Assembly (NCBI GenBank): GCA_947625015.1
Contig: CANQMR010000021.1
Coordinates: 1-57,919 of the forward strand
DNA from: an uncultured Lachnospiraceae bacterium
Lineage (GTDB): Bacteria > Bacillota > Clostridia > Lachnospirales > Lachnospiraceae
Length of the DNA stretch: 57,919 bases
Direction of reading: 5' to 3'
Part shown: positions 25,156-34,779 of the stretch, piece after piece
Numbering within the stretch: position 1 is the first letter of the stretch
How the letters are laid out: every line of letters begins with the position of its first letter
Notes under the pieces: model-generated
What the model was told of the DNA's origin: nothing
Databases searched by the model: none
What the model saw: the letters and a program-made list of their open reading frames with translations, nothing else
Translations under genes and position numbers: made by a program

Positions 25156-26418
25156 ATGGCGATGAAGAAAAAGCCGGTAACCGGCATGAAGGATATACTG
25201 CCGAAGGAGATGGAAATCCGGGATTATGTGATTTGGCAGATTAAGGAGACTTACAAGACCTTCGGGTTTTCCTCCATGGAGACTCCCTGCGTGGAGCACA
25301 TTGAGAATCTGTCCTCTAATCAGGGCGGAGAAAATGAGAAACTGATTTTTAAGATATTGAAAAGAGGCGAAAAGTTAAAATTAGAGGATGCGAAAGAGGA
25401 GATGGACTTAGTAGACGGCGGCCTGCGCTATGACTTAACCCTTCCCCTCTCCCGTTACTACGCCAGCAATGCCAACGATCTCCCCGCGCCCTTTAAGGCG
25501 TTGCAGATGGGCAATGTGTGGCGGGCTGACCGTCCCCAAAGGGGAAGGTTCCGCCAGTTCATGCAGTGCGACATTGACATTTTGGGCGAGCCCGGTATTC
25601 TTGCGGAGATTGAGCTGATTACGGCGACCACTACCTTACTTGGGAAGATTGGGTTTGAAAAATTTACCATACGTCTCAATAACCGGAAAATGTTAAAGGC
25701 CATGGCGGCATACAGCGGATTTGCGGAAAAGGATTACGACAATGTGTTTATCACCCTTGACAAGATGGATAAGATTGGATTAGAAGGGGTGGCGGAAGAT
25801 TTGGCAGGCCAGGGCTACCCTAAGGAAAATGTGGACAGGTATCTGGCGCTGTTTGAAAAGACCGCTTCCGATGCAGAGGGCGTCCGGTTCTTAAAGGATA
25901 CGCTTGGGGAGCATTTAGAGACCGGCGTGGCGGAGGATTTGATTACAATTATGGAGAGCGTGAACGCCACGAAATCAGCGGATTTTAAGATTGTATTTGA
26001 CCCTACTCTGGTACGGGGAATGTCCTATTATACCGGTCCGATTTTTGAGATTTCCATGGACGAGTTCGGCGGCTCTGTCGGCGGTGGCGGGCGCTATGAC
26101 GAGATGATTGGCAAGTTTACCGGGCAGAATATTCCGGCCTGCGGATTTTCTATTGGTTTTGAGCGCATTGTCATGCTGCTTTTGGAAAAGGAGTATCAGG
26201 TGCCGGCAAAGGGACAGAAAACGGCGTTTTTAGTAGAGAAGAATATGCCAGGGGAGCGGATGCTGGCAATCCTTAAACAGGCCAATGAGCGGCGGCGGAA
26301 GGGAGAACAGATTAATATTGCGATAATGAAGAAGAACAAAAAATTCCAGAAGGAGCAGTTGGAAAAAGAAGGCTACACTGTTTTTGAGGAGTTCTATCGG
26401 GAAGAGCTGCAAGCGTGA
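25156..26418 (+). CDS. hisS: Histidyl-tRNA synthetase
   Basis: The 420-residue class II synthetase charges tRNA-His. Motif 2 region RADRPQRGRFRQFMQCDIDILG, the histidine-specific LVRGMSYYTGPIFEI and GGGGRYDEMIG, and motif 3 GFSIGFERIVML are all present. A C-terminal anticodon-binding domain follows (about 330-420). The N-terminus (KPVTGMKDILPKEM) is standard. The AUG has an AGAGG site upstream. It is followed by aspS in the same direction, a common clostridial order; the AT-rich cassette separates it from hemZ and the HD-GYP gene. Confidence 0.97.
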   Translation: MAMKKKPVTGMKDILPKEMEIRDYVIWQIKETYKTFGFSSMETPCVEHIENLSSNQGGENEKLIFKILKRGEKLKLEDAKEEMDLVDGGLRYDLTLPLSRYYASNANDLPAPFKALQMGNVWRADRPQRGRFRQFMQCDIDILGEPGILAEIELITATTTLLGKIGFEKFTIRLNNRKMLKAMAAYSGFAEKDYDNVFITLDKMDKIGLEGVAEDLAGQGYPKENVDRYLALFEKTASDAEGVRFLKDTLGEHLETGVAEDLITIMESVNATKSADFKIVFDPTLVRGMSYYTGPIFEISMDEFGGSVGGGGRYDEMIGKFTGQNIPACGFSIGFERIVMLLLEKEYQVPAKGQKTAFLVEKNMPGERMLAILKQANERRRKGEQINIAIMKKNKKFQKEQLEKEGYTVFEEFYREELQA

Positions 26419-26499
26419 AAACGGAAGTCAATGCGATAACAAACAATAGGGAACGCCCACTGCGGCGCAGGGGAGGTTCTATTTGAACAGGAGGATATT

Positions 26500-28299
26500 A
26501 TGGCGGAGTCAATGAAGGGGTTAAAGCGGACCCACAGATGTACGGAGGTAAGTAATCAGAATGTAAATGAGACCGTTACGGTAATGGGCTGGGTGCAGAA
26601 AAGCCGGAACAAGGGCGGAATTATTTTTGTGGATTTACGGGACAGGAGCGGAATCTTACAGGTAATTTTTGAGGAGGAAAAGTGCGGCAGCGAAAGTTTT
26701 GCCAAAGCGGAGCGGTTAAGAAGTGAGTTCGTGGTGGCAATCACCGGAACGGTGGCCCTTCGCGCCGGAGGAATCAATAAAAATCTGGCAACGGGAGATA
26801 TTGAGATTATCGCCTCTGACCTGCGGATTCTGTCCGAGGCGGATACGCCGCCCTTTCCCATTGAGGAAAATTCAAAAACCAAGGAGGAGGTGCGGCTAAA
26901 ATACCGCACACTGGATTTGCGCAGGCCGGATTTACAGCGGAATCTGATTTTGCGGAGCAGAGTGGTAAGCATTATTCGCAATTTCTTAGCAGAGGAAGGA
27001 TTTTTGGAGATTGAAACGCCGATTTTGAATAAATCTACCCCTGAGGGGGCGAGGGATTATCTGGTGCCAAGCCGGGTGCATCCGGGCTCCTTTTATGCCC
27101 TGCCCCAGTCTCCCCAGATTTTTAAGCAGCTTTTAATGGCGGCAGGCTACGACCGGTATTATCAGGTGGCAAAATGTTTCCGGGATGAGGATTTGCGGGC
27201 GGACCGCCAGCCGGAATTTACCCAGATTGATATGGAGCTGTCCTTTGTGGATATTGACGAGGTGTTAGACGTCAATGAACGGCTGTTGGCGAGAGTATTT
27301 AAAGAGGCCATCGGCGTGGAAATTCCCCTGCCGATACAGCGTATGACCTGGCAGGAGGCCATGGAGCGGTTTGGTTCGGACAAGCCGGACGTTCGTTTTG
27401 GCATGGAGCTTGTCAACGTGACTGAGGTCGTTAAGGACTGTGATTTTGTAGTCTTTAAGGGAGCAGTGGAAAACGGGGGCTCTGTCCGGGGCATTAACGC
27501 CAAAGGACAGGGAGGAATGCCGAGAAAGAAGATTGACGCGCTGGTGGATTTTGCAAAGGGCTATGGGGCAAAAGGGCTTGCCTATATCGCTATCAGTGAG
27601 GACGGAACCAGAAAGTCTTCCTTTGCCAAGTTTATGAAAGAGGAGGAAATGGACGCCCTTATTGACAGGCTGGACGGACAGCCGGGAGATTTGCTGCTCT
27701 TCGCCGCTGACCGGGATAAGATTGTATTTTCCGTATTGGGCGCTCTGCGCTGTGAATTGGCGGAGCAGATGGAGCTGATTGATAAAAATGAATTTCGGTT
27801 CCTGTGGATTACCGAGTTTCCTGTGTTTGAATGGTCTGACGAGGAGGAGCGGTATACCGCAATGCATCACCCGTTTACCATGCCGATGGAGGAGGATTTG
27901 GCGCTTCTCGATACAGATATGGGAAAGGCAAGAGCCAAGGCCTATGATATTGTGTTAAACGGCGTGGAATTAGGCGGCGGTTCTGTCCGTATTTACCAGG
28001 ATGATATACAGGAGAAAATGTTCCGTTTACTGGGAATCAGCGAGGAGGACGCCCATGACCGGTTCGGCTTTTTGCTGACGGCATTTCAGTATGGCGTACC
28101 GCCTCACGCCGGACTGGCCTTCGGGTTAGACCGCATGATTATGCTGATGGCAGGGGCGGAATCTATCCGGGATGTAATTGCCTTTCCAAAGGTAAAGGAC
28201 GCTTCCTGCATGATGAGCAATGCGCCGGATAAAGTGGATGCGAAGCAGTTAGAGGAACTGTGTATTCAGGTGGTGGAGGCTGAGGAATCAGCTTTGTAA
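26500..28299 (+). CDS. aspS: Aspartyl-tRNA synthetase
   Basis: The 599-residue bacterial-type AspRS has an N-terminal OB-fold that binds the anticodon (GWVQKSRNKGGIIFVDLRDR). Class II motifs follow: TPEGARDYLVPSR, QSPQIFKQLLMAAGYDRYYQ, FRDEDLRADRQPEFTQID. The bacteria-specific GAD domain is inserted (about 285-420), and motif 3 is GLAFGLDRMIMLM. Length is typical. It follows hisS after 81 bases; no T-box is visible in that gap. Confidence 0.97.
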   Translation: MAESMKGLKRTHRCTEVSNQNVNETVTVMGWVQKSRNKGGIIFVDLRDRSGILQVIFEEEKCGSESFAKAERLRSEFVVAITGTVALRAGGINKNLATGDIEIIASDLRILSEADTPPFPIEENSKTKEEVRLKYRTLDLRRPDLQRNLILRSRVVSIIRNFLAEEGFLEIETPILNKSTPEGARDYLVPSRVHPGSFYALPQSPQIFKQLLMAAGYDRYYQVAKCFRDEDLRADRQPEFTQIDMELSFVDIDEVLDVNERLLARVFKEAIGVEIPLPIQRMTWQEAMERFGSDKPDVRFGMELVNVTEVVKDCDFVVFKGAVENGGSVRGINAKGQGGMPRKKIDALVDFAKGYGAKGLAYIAISEDGTRKSSFAKFMKEEEMDALIDRLDGQPGDLLLFAADRDKIVFSVLGALRCELAEQMELIDKNEFRFLWITEFPVFEWSDEEERYTAMHHPFTMPMEEDLALLDTDMGKARAKAYDIVLNGVELGGGSVRIYQDDIQEKMFRLLGISEEDAHDRFGFLLTAFQYGVPPHAGLAFGLDRMIMLMAGAESIRDVIAFPKVKDASCMMSNAPDKVDAKQLEELCIQVVEAEESAL

Positions 28300-28465
28300 G
28301 CGATTGCGAAACATTGAGTTACTTTATGGAAGCTGCCGTTGAACCAATACCAACGCAGCAATAAAGGTTGTGAGGGTTTCGTAATTGACGGAATTGATAG
28401 GCTGATATTCACTGCAGGTGGGGAAACATTTAAATGTTAAAATATATATGGCAGGAGGGAAAGAT

Positions 28466-29404
28466 ATGGCAATACCAGTAAACCAGAACGCAACGGCAAA
28501 TGCGAAAAAGTTATTGAATGAATTGTATGAGACTGCCGGAAAAAAGATTATCACCGGGCAGCACACCCAGACCAATCCCATGGAGGAGATTGCGTACATC
28601 CGGGAGGTGACGGGAAAGGAGCCAAAGCTCAGGGGATTTGAACTGTTGGCGTATTCGCCGAATATCAATTATGACGACGCCTCCGAGCCTTGTCTGACAG
28701 AGGTTTATGAGAACCGGGGGACTTTGGATACCGCTTATCGCTGGGCAAAAGAAAATGACGGTATTGTAACATTTTCTTTCCACTGGTATTCCCCTGTTGG
28801 CGGACGGGATAAGGCGTTCTATACGGAGCATACGGATTTTGACGCCCGGCAGGTGCTTGTAGAGGGAACGCCGGAGCGGGAGGCCTTTTATCATGATATG
28901 GATGTGATTGCGGAGGAATTAAAGCGTTTCTGCGATGCGGATATTCCTGTTTTGTGGCGGCCCTTCCACGAGTCTGACGGCAAGTGGTTCTGGTGGGGCG
29001 CCCAGGGACCGGAGGTGGCGGCGGAGCTTTATAAGCTGATGTATGTCCATTACACGCAGGTGCATCACTTGGATAATCTGCTCTGGGTATGGAACTGCCG
29101 GTTGAAGGAAGGATATCCGGGGGACGAGTATGTGGATGTGATTTCGGTGGATATTTATCTGGAAAAATACGCACCTACGGATTATCAGGAGGATTATGAC
29201 AAGCTGATTGCAGAGACAACAAAGAATAAAGTAGCGGCTCTTGCGGAGGTTGGCTATATTCCGGATATCCATATGCTGGAGAAATCCCATACGCCATGGG
29301 CGTATTATATGGCATGGTCCAAGGAGTTCTGCATCGGAGAGCAGTATAATTCCAAACAGGCGTTAAAGGATATGTATTCCAGTGATTATGCGGTAACGAT
29401 GTAA
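28466..29404 (+). CDS. Intracellular GH26-type beta-mannanase-like glycosidase
   Basis: The 312-residue protein lacks a signal peptide. It carries the glycoside hydrolase 26 pattern: GQHTQT near the start, TFSFHWYSP, the acid/base motif LWRPFHESDGKWFWWG (E169), and the nucleophile strand ALAEVGY (E261). GH26 enzymes mostly cleave beta-1,4-mannan; the lack of a secretion signal suggests action on imported oligosaccharides. Start 28466 has AGGAGGG at 28452-28458; in-frame ATGs at 28448 and 28418 are less well placed. No sugar transporter or other glycosidase lies nearby. Confidence 0.85.
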   Translation: MAIPVNQNATANAKKLLNELYETAGKKIITGQHTQTNPMEEIAYIREVTGKEPKLRGFELLAYSPNINYDDASEPCLTEVYENRGTLDTAYRWAKENDGIVTFSFHWYSPVGGRDKAFYTEHTDFDARQVLVEGTPEREAFYHDMDVIAEELKRFCDADIPVLWRPFHESDGKWFWWGAQGPEVAAELYKLMYVHYTQVHHLDNLLWVWNCRLKEGYPGDEYVDVISVDIYLEKYAPTDYQEDYDKLIAETTKNKVAALAEVGYIPDIHMLEKSHTPWAYYMAWSKEFCIGEQYNSKQALKDMYSSDYAVTM

Positions 29405-29502
29405 AGGTCCATATGGCAGGGCGGATGCGGCATATTGCTGCAAAGCCGGATTCTGCTTATAGACTGGGGCGGCAGACTGTGATGATATGAGGAAGTGACA
29501 GC

Positions 29503-30063
29503 ATGAAATTTGTGGGGATTGAACCGAAGGAAAAGGGAAAGTTTATCAACCGTTACGATATTACCTACGAGACAGAGGACAACACAAAAAAGGTCTATGA
29601 GATGATAAGCCGGGACCGGAATCTGACCACAAGGGAGGAACTGACGGGACACCCGCCGGATTCTGTGGTGCTTGTCATGCACAATGAGGCCGGGGATAAG
29701 ATTTTATTGAACAGGGAGTTCCGCATGGCCTGCGGGGATTTTGTATATAATTTCCCGGCGGGGCTGATTGATCCCGGAGAGGATTTCTTGGAAAGCGCCA
29801 AAAGGGAGCTTTGGGAGGAGACGGGGCTTACCCTTGTGGAGGTCAAAGATATTCTCGGAGAAAGCTTTAGCGCCATCGGCTTTTCCAATGAAAAAAATAT
29901 GTGCGTTATCGGGGTGGCAGCGGGAGAATTTGCCGAGAGTACCTCTGCTGTAGAGGAAATCCAGGCCGCCTGGTACACGAGAGAAGAAGTCAGGGAGCTT
30001 CTAAAGAAAGAGTATTTTGCAGCCCGGACCCAGTCGTACTGCTACCTGTGGAGCCGGGGATGA
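29503..30063 (+). CDS. Nudix hydrolase, ADP-ribose pyrophosphatase-like
   Basis: The 186-residue protein has an intact Nudix box (G87 to G108): GLIDPGE then REL and WEETG, giving GX5EX7REUXEEXGU. The preceding NREFRMACGDFVYNFPAG resembles the ADP-ribose pyrophosphatase subgroup. It probably hydrolyses a nucleoside diphosphate linked to another moiety. Start 29503 follows GAGGAAGTG. It is 98 bases after the GH26 gene and 35 bases before the flavodiiron gene. Confidence 0.9.
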   Translation: MKFVGIEPKEKGKFINRYDITYETEDNTKKVYEMISRDRNLTTREELTGHPPDSVVLVMHNEAGDKILLNREFRMACGDFVYNFPAGLIDPGEDFLESAKRELWEETGLTLVEVKDILGESFSAIGFSNEKNMCVIGVAAGEFAESTSAVEEIQAAWYTREEVRELLKKEYFAARTQSYCYLWSRG

Positions 30064-30098
30064 CTTAATCTATATATAAGAAAGCGAGGAAAAGGAAA

Positions 30099-31268
30099 AT
30101 GACAAACAAAATAACAGACAGCGTATTTTATGTAGGAGTAGATGATAAGACTTTAGATTTATTTGAGGGACAGTACATTATTCCGAATGGAGTATCTTAT
30201 AATTCCTATGTCATTATGGATGATAAGATTACGATTATGGATATGGTGGATAAGCGGGCGGCGGATCAGTGGTTTGCCAACTTAGATGAAGTGTTAGGGG
30301 ACAAGCAGCCGGATTATCTGGTAATCTCTCATTTAGAGCCGGACCATTCTGCTAATTTGGCGGATGTCATTAACAAATATCCGGATATGAAGCTGGTGTC
30401 CAATGCAAAGCTCTTTGGCATGCTGCCAAATTTCTTTGAGGTGCCTGTGGAGGACAGAAGCATAACCGTAAAGGAAGGGGACACGTTGGAGCTTGGCGCC
30501 CATACCCTGAATTTTGTCATGGCGCCTATGGTACACTGGCCGGAGGTTATGGTGACCTATGATTCTGCGGATAAGATTTTGTTCTCCGCAGACGGTTTTG
30601 GAAAATTCGGAGCCCTGGACACAGATGAGGACTGGGCCTGCGAGGCGAGAAGATATTATTTCAACATTGTGGGTAAATACGGTATGCCGGTGCAGGCTTT
30701 ATTAAAGAAGGCGGCTGCTTTGGATATCCGGATTATCTGCCCGCTGCATGGACCGATCCTTACGGAAAATCTGGAATACTACATTGGAAAGTACCAGACA
30801 TGGAGCAGCTATGAGCCGGAGGATAAGGGCGTGTTTATCGCTTATTCGTCTCTTCATGGCAATACCGCCCAGGCGGCAAAGGAGCTGGCCGGTCTGCTAG
30901 AGGAAAAAGGCGTGGAGAAGGTGGCAATCTCTGATTTGGCAAGAGAGGATATGGCGGAGTGTATTGAGGATGCTTTCCGCTATGACCGTCTGGTCGTGGC
31001 GGCCCCCACCTACGACGCAGGAATTATGCCAATTATGCAGGATTTTATCCACCATCTGAAAATTAAGAATTACCAGAAGCGTACAGTGGCAGTGATAGAG
31101 AATGGTTCCTGGGCGCCTGCTTCCGGAAGACTTATGCGGGAGCAGTTTGAGGCAATGCCCAATGTGACGGTTTTGGATGAGACCGTTACGATTCGTTCTA
31201 CCGTTAAGGCGGCGGAGAGGGAGCAGCTGGCTAAACTTGCTGAAGCTCTTTGCAGCGGAGCGAGATAA
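30099..31268 (+). CDS. fprA: A-type flavodiiron protein (FprA)
   Basis: The 389-residue protein joins a metallo-beta-lactamase-like di-iron domain with a C-terminal flavodoxin domain. Iron ligands are in SHLEPDH (H78, E80, D82, H83), with later MVHWPEVM and LHGPILT. The flavodoxin part (about 245-389) has the FMN loop YSSLHGNTAQ and PTYDAGI. Flavodiiron proteins reduce O2 to water or NO to N2O and protect anaerobes. With the tandem hemerythrin it suggests exposure to oxygen or NO. A strong terminator follows. Confidence 0.95.
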   Translation: MTNKITDSVFYVGVDDKTLDLFEGQYIIPNGVSYNSYVIMDDKITIMDMVDKRAADQWFANLDEVLGDKQPDYLVISHLEPDHSANLADVINKYPDMKLVSNAKLFGMLPNFFEVPVEDRSITVKEGDTLELGAHTLNFVMAPMVHWPEVMVTYDSADKILFSADGFGKFGALDTDEDWACEARRYYFNIVGKYGMPVQALLKKAAALDIRIICPLHGPILTENLEYYIGKYQTWSSYEPEDKGVFIAYSSLHGNTAQAAKELAGLLEEKGVEKVAISDLAREDMAECIEDAFRYDRLVVAAPTYDAGIMPIMQDFIHHLKIKNYQKRTVAVIENGSWAPASGRLMREQFEAMPNVTVLDETVTIRSTVKAAEREQLAKLAEALCSGAR

Positions 31269-31306
31269 TACAATAGAAAAATGAAGCGCAGAGCGCACAA
31301 ATAAAA

Positions 31307-31338
31307 AGAAACGAAGGTTTGCACCTTCGTTTCTCTTA
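31307..31338 (+). terminator. Terminator after fprA
   Basis: AGAAACGAAGG (31307-31317) pairs with CCTTCGTTTCT (31324-31334) around a 6-base loop, followed by CTTAAT. The stem is perfect; its 3' arm supplies part of the U-rich run. Confidence 0.75.
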
Positions 31339-31496
31339 ATGAGGGGGAGAATTCAGTACATCTAAAAATAAATGTACTTTATGAAAAGTTCTTACAGGAC
31401 ATAGTATAGGAAAAAGTTGTGAAAAAAGCGTGTCCTAAATGTATAAGATTTGTGAATGAATGTTTAATATTTTCTTAAGGAAAGCGACTCAAACAA

Positions 31497-31525
31497 TTTA
31501 CAATTATAGTATATTACGGTATAAT
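31497..31525 (+). promoter_or_regulatory. Sigma-A promoter of the chemoreceptor
   Basis: TTTACA (31497-31502) and a perfect TATAAT (31520-31525) are 17 bases apart, 46 bases upstream of the chemoreceptor start. No sigma-D motif is seen here. The region 31339-31496 shows no gene. Confidence 0.7.
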
Positions 31526-31571
31526 TTATAAATGAGTGAACAAAAATGCCAATGATAGGAGGACATAATCA

Positions 31572-33572
31572 GTGAGAAGCTTAAGAGGAAGATTTATTAT
31601 CATTATTTCAATTATGACTGTGGTTTGTCTGGTGGCAATGGCAACGATTACCTATAATATTTCCGCCCGCAAGGTTCAGGATTTATCCGTTTCCAATTAT
31701 GAGGCGAATACGGCCAGCACCACCAATCAGTTAAAGACATGGCTGACAGAAGAAGAACGGTTGGTTGCTGGACAGACCATGATGCTGCAGATTCAAGGGA
31801 ATTTTGACCATGATGCCCTGACTGCCTACTTGACCGATGTGGTAAATGATTACAATGATGATGGTTACATATACGATTTGTATTATACCTCTGTGGATAA
31901 TGAAATGGCATCCGGCAGCGGTTATGTTGCGGATGGAACGGTGGATTTTACACAGCGTGACTGGTTTTTGGCGGCTTTGGATTCCGATGAAGTCTGCTAT
32001 AGTACCCCTTACCGGGATGCCGATTCGGGAAAGATTGTTATTACCCTGTCAGAGAAGGTTATGTCTGGGGATAAGGCGGCAGGTGTTCTGGCTGCTGATA
32101 TTTTTGTGGACACTTTAATTGAAATGGTAAATGAGCAGGCTGTGCCGGAGGATAGCTATTATTTCCTGGTAGATTCTGCTAATGGAGTTGTTATGCACCC
32201 GGATGAGGAGACCTTTGCCTATGTGGAGGATGAGCCTGTAGCTTTGGAGAATTCCGGGCTGGAAGGTTATAAAGAACTGGCAGCCGCCATCAAGGACGGA
32301 AAGGACACGGTTTCCTTTAAGGATTATGACGGTGCCAACCGAACCTTTTATCTTCATGAGATTACCGGCTGTAATTGGTATGTGGTATCAGCCATCAGCA
32401 GTAAGATTATTAAGGCACAGACTGCATCCCTTAGACATATTTACTTTTTGATCGTGGTAATTTCCATAATTGTTGTGGTGGTTGTGGTTACCGCTTTAGC
32501 AGGAACCATAACAAGGCCAATTCAGAGCCTTACTACTCAAATCCGGGAAGGCTCTACAGACCAGAATTCCATTGCCACTTCTACGGCAGAGATTAATCAG
32601 TTATATGTAGAATTTAACCGGCTTATGGGAAATTTGCAGAGCCTTCTATCCATCTGTGATGAAGCAGAAGGCAATCTCGGTGAGTTTGGCCAGTCCATTG
32701 AAGAGATTACCAATGCCATAACCACTGGTGCAAGAAATGTAGATGACCAGATGCACCGCATTGTGGATACTTTAAATCAGCAGACAGAGGATATGCAGAA
32801 TAAAGAACAGAACCTGGTGCAGTTTAATCAGAGTATTGAGGTCTTCCGTCAGAATTTCGACAGTTTGGAGAAGGCAATCAATGATATGTTAGGACAGCTT
32901 GACCAGTCTGTGGAATGTGCGAAAAAATTGGAGGCATCTTCTGCGGTTTCCAGCAGTCACCTTAAGGATATCTATGCTGACATAGGTGGTTTGGAAGAGA
33001 TGTCCAATAACATTACGGAAATTGTTTCAACTATAATGGGAATTTCTTCCCAGACCAATCTGTTAGCGTTAAATGCTTCCATTGAAGCGGCAAGAGCAGG
33101 AGAGGCAGGAAAGGGATTTGCTGTGGTTGCAGAAGAAATCCGTGTACTTTCCGCAAGCACATCAGAGGCAACAGAAAATATTTCCCAGCAGATTAGTAAG
33201 ATCCAAAATCTTGTAGAGGGGGTTGTAGGCATCCTTACCAGCTCCAGAACAGATTTTGATGATAATACCAGGGAATCCACAGAGGTGCTTCAACTGTTAA
33301 CAAAGATTAATCAATCGGTGGCAGAGGCAGAGCGTATGAATAAGGGACTTACCGAATCTCTACAGGGCTTTGTGGAGAATAAGAATATGATTGATGACAT
33401 GTTCCGTTCCATTGATGAGAATATTAAGACCTGTTTAGAGGCCAGCTTAGAGGCTCAGGAGAGTACAAAGGTTCAGTCGGCAACAGCAGAGAAGCTTATG
33501 GAGGAAAGTTCAAGACTTACAGAACTGGCAACCGATTTCCGGGAGACCACAGGGAATTTCAAACATGCATAA
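31572..33572 (+). CDS. Methyl-accepting chemotaxis protein with dCache-like sensor
   Basis: This 666-residue transmembrane chemoreceptor signals through CheA/CheW. Helix 1 (about 8-27) is followed by an extracytoplasmic sensor of about 260 residues in the dCache style ([48 protein letters not shown]). Helix 2 is at about 293-315, then a HAMP-like segment, then a long coiled coil. The signalling tip reads [20 protein letters not shown], with [11 protein letters not shown] after it. The start is GTG 31572 with AGGAGG at 31557-31562. The ligand is unknown. The next genes on the other strand have sigma-D-like promoters. Confidence 0.95.
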   Translation: MRSLRGRFIIIISIMTVVCLVAMATITYNISARKVQDLSVSNYEANTASTTNQLKTWLTEEERLVAGQTMMLQIQGNFDHDALTAYLTDVVNDYNDDGYIYDLYYTSVDNEMASGSGYVADGTVDFTQRDWFLAALDSDEVCYSTPYRDADSGKIVITLSEKVMSGDKAAGVLAADIFVDTLIEMVNEQAVPEDSYYFLVDSANGVVMHPDEETFAYVEDEPVALENSGLEGYKELAAAIKDGKDTVSFKDYDGANRTFYLHEITGCNWYVVSAISSKIIKAQTASLRHIYFLIVVISIIVVVVVVTALAGTITRPIQSLTTQIREGSTDQNSIATSTAEINQLYVEFNRLMGNLQSLLSICDEAEGNLGEFGQSIEEITNAITTGARNVDDQMHRIVDTLNQQTEDMQNKEQNLVQFNQSIEVFRQNFDSLEKAINDMLGQLDQSVECAKKLEASSAVSSSHLKDIYADIGGLEEMSNNITEIVSTIMGISSQTNLLALNASIEAARAGEAGKGFAVVAEEIRVLSASTSEATENISQQISKIQNLVEGVVGILTSSRTDFDDNTRESTEVLQLLTKINQSVAEAERMNKGLTESLQGFVENKNMIDDMFRSIDENIKTCLEASLEAQESTKVQSATAEKLMEESSRLTELATDFRETTGNFKHA

Positions 33573-33650
33573 GGAATGAAAAAGAGCCAAAATGGGGGAG
33601 GCGTTTAACACGCCTCACAGAATTTCAAACATACATAAGGACTGAAAAAG
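33554..33650 (+). repeat. Duplicated 3' end of the chemoreceptor gene
   Basis: A 31-base segment covering the last codons, stop and early 3' region (33554-33584) recurs at 33620-33650 with 29 of 31 bases identical. The spacing is 66 bases. A small hairpin GAGGCG/CGCCTC (33598-33616) lies between the copies. Confidence 0.9.
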
Positions 33651-33675
33651 AAGCAGGCGCGTCGCCTGCTTCTTT
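33647..33675. terminator. Bidirectional terminator between the chemoreceptor and the opposite gene
   Basis: AAAGAAGCAGGCG (33647-33659) pairs perfectly with CGCCTGCTTCTTT (33663-33675) around a 3-base loop. T runs on both strands let it serve both converging transcripts; the stop codon of the minus-strand gene lies in it. Confidence 0.85.
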
Positions 33676-33922
33676 ATAAAATATGGTTGAAGCTACTGAC
33701 AATTCCAACGACTGGTTTTGCATCCTTGCCATAACAGCCGGGGTCATTTAAGATTAATATATCATCTGGGGTTTCACAGGCCGTCTGGAAAAGGGACTCA
33801 AAGTTTCTTGGTTTTCTGGTTCTTTTTCCTGTGTCTTGTCTGCGGTTACGATGATCATATTTTTGTATTGCTAATACGGCGAACACCGGATTAACAATCT
33901 GTGTATTTGATTGAGCATTCAT
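33674..33922 (-). CDS. Unknown 82-residue protein with a sigma-D-like promoter
   Basis: This small soluble protein has no recognised family. Features visible are a basic centre (KYDHRNRRQDTGKRTRKPRNFE) and a C-terminal stretch with DDILILNDPGCYGKD. It is judged real because GGAGG lies seven bases before its start on the minus strand, and because TAAA-N15-TCCGATAT at 33974-34000 is an excellent sigma-D motility promoter. The neighbours are a chemoreceptor and another gene with a sigma-D-like promoter, so a role in motility or its regulation is inferred. Confidence 0.75.
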   Translation of the reverse strand: MNAQSNTQIVNPVFAVLAIQKYDHRNRRQDTGKRTRKPRNFESLFQTACETPDDILILNDPGCYGKDAKPVVGIVSSFNHIL

Positions 33923-33973
33923 GGTAATCTCCTCCTTGAAATTACGTTAGAATGCCATTAGCTTCTATTATAT

Positions 33974-34000
33974 ATATCGGATAAAATACAGAATATTTTA
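33974..34000 (-). promoter_or_regulatory. Sigma-D (sigma-28) type promoter
   Basis: On the minus strand TAAA (34000-33997) is followed after 15 bases by TCCGATAT (33981-33974). The consensus for motility sigma factors is TAAA-N15-GCCGATAT, so this differs at one base. It lies 51 bases before the 82-residue gene. Confidence 0.65.
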
Positions 34001-34027
34001 GAGTTTTGGGTGAAATTGTCAGAAAAT

Positions 34028-34084
34028 AACTGCCGCTGTCAACCGGTACCAACATAAATGTAAGTACCCGGTGCAACGGCAGTT
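34028..34084 (-). terminator. Terminator of the 205-residue gene
   Basis: A long imperfect stem pairs AACTGCCG with CGGCAGTT at its ends and GGTAC with GTACC inside, around a loop near 34055. On the minus strand it is followed by a T-rich run (TTATTTTCT). Confidence 0.7.
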
Positions 34085-34102
34085 CTGCTGTTCTAATCCT
34101 GC

Positions 34103-34720
34103 TTATGCCTCTGTCTTAATCTCTGCTTTCCAGTCGTCAATGCCCTTCATTACAGCGTCATATGTCTTCTGGGAAATCTCCGGGAGCTCGTCGCCCCAAA
34201 GCTTAGCTGCGGCTTCAAAGCCCTGCTTGATTGCGTCTCTCATCTGCTCCGCCTTCTCCGCATTGCCGCCGGTAATCGCCTTTGCAAAATCTAAGATACG
34301 CTCTGAGGTCTGCTTAACGCCCCAGTATCCGTCTTCGGAAATGTCTTCAGCAGCCTGCTTTGCGGTTGCCTCGTCTACCTCAATGGTGCCGTCTAAGATA
34401 CCCTGTCTGAACTGATCCCAGATGCTTGCATTCTTAGATGCCGTTCCCTGCTTGGAAATCAACTGCTCTACAATGCCCTTAAGCTGGGATAATCTTGCAT
34501 CAGCATCAGCCTTCAGCTTAGCAATGAGATCACTGTCAACCTTACTGCTCTGTTTTGTGGATTCTGCGGCTTCTGTATTCTGGGAAGGCTCATAAACAAC
34601 GCCAACATCTTCTGCGGTCTCTGCTGCATTTGCCTTCACATCCGTGTTCTGACTATTGCCTTGAATCTTGGAAATCAAATCACTGGTATAAGTGTTACTT
34701 CCTACGCTACCTACTGCCAT
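34103..34720 (-). CDS. Conserved hypothetical protein, probable motility regulon
   Basis: The 205-residue soluble protein has a low-complexity, Ala/Thr/Asn-rich first third, a coiled central part (LIAKLKADADARLSQLKGIV), and a conserved C-terminal domain with DGYWGVKQTSERILDFAKAI and LPEISQKTYDAVMKGIDDW. Proteins with this C-terminal pattern occur in flagellated Clostridia and spirochaetes without a known function (recollection). It lacks a signal peptide. AAGGAGG precedes the start, and a sigma-D-like promoter with GCCGATAG lies at 34780-34807, supporting expression with flagellar and chemotaxis genes. Confidence 0.8.
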   Translation of the reverse strand: MAVGSVGSNTYTSDLISKIQGNSQNTDVKANAAETAEDVGVVYEPSQNTEAAESTKQSSKVDSDLIAKLKADADARLSQLKGIVEQLISKQGTASKNASIWDQFRQGILDGTIEVDEATAKQAAEDISEDGYWGVKQTSERILDFAKAITGGNAEKAEQMRDAIKQGFEAAAKLWGDELPEISQKTYDAVMKGIDDWKAEIKTEA

Positions 34721-34779
34721 AATCGTACCCTCCTTGGTTCAAAATAAATAAAAAAGTCTAATAAGCTCTTTCTAATATG

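Noticed and set aside
28332-28359. Imperfect hairpin after aspS
   Set aside because: It has a bulge and no U-tract; it could be a weak terminator but is not supported.
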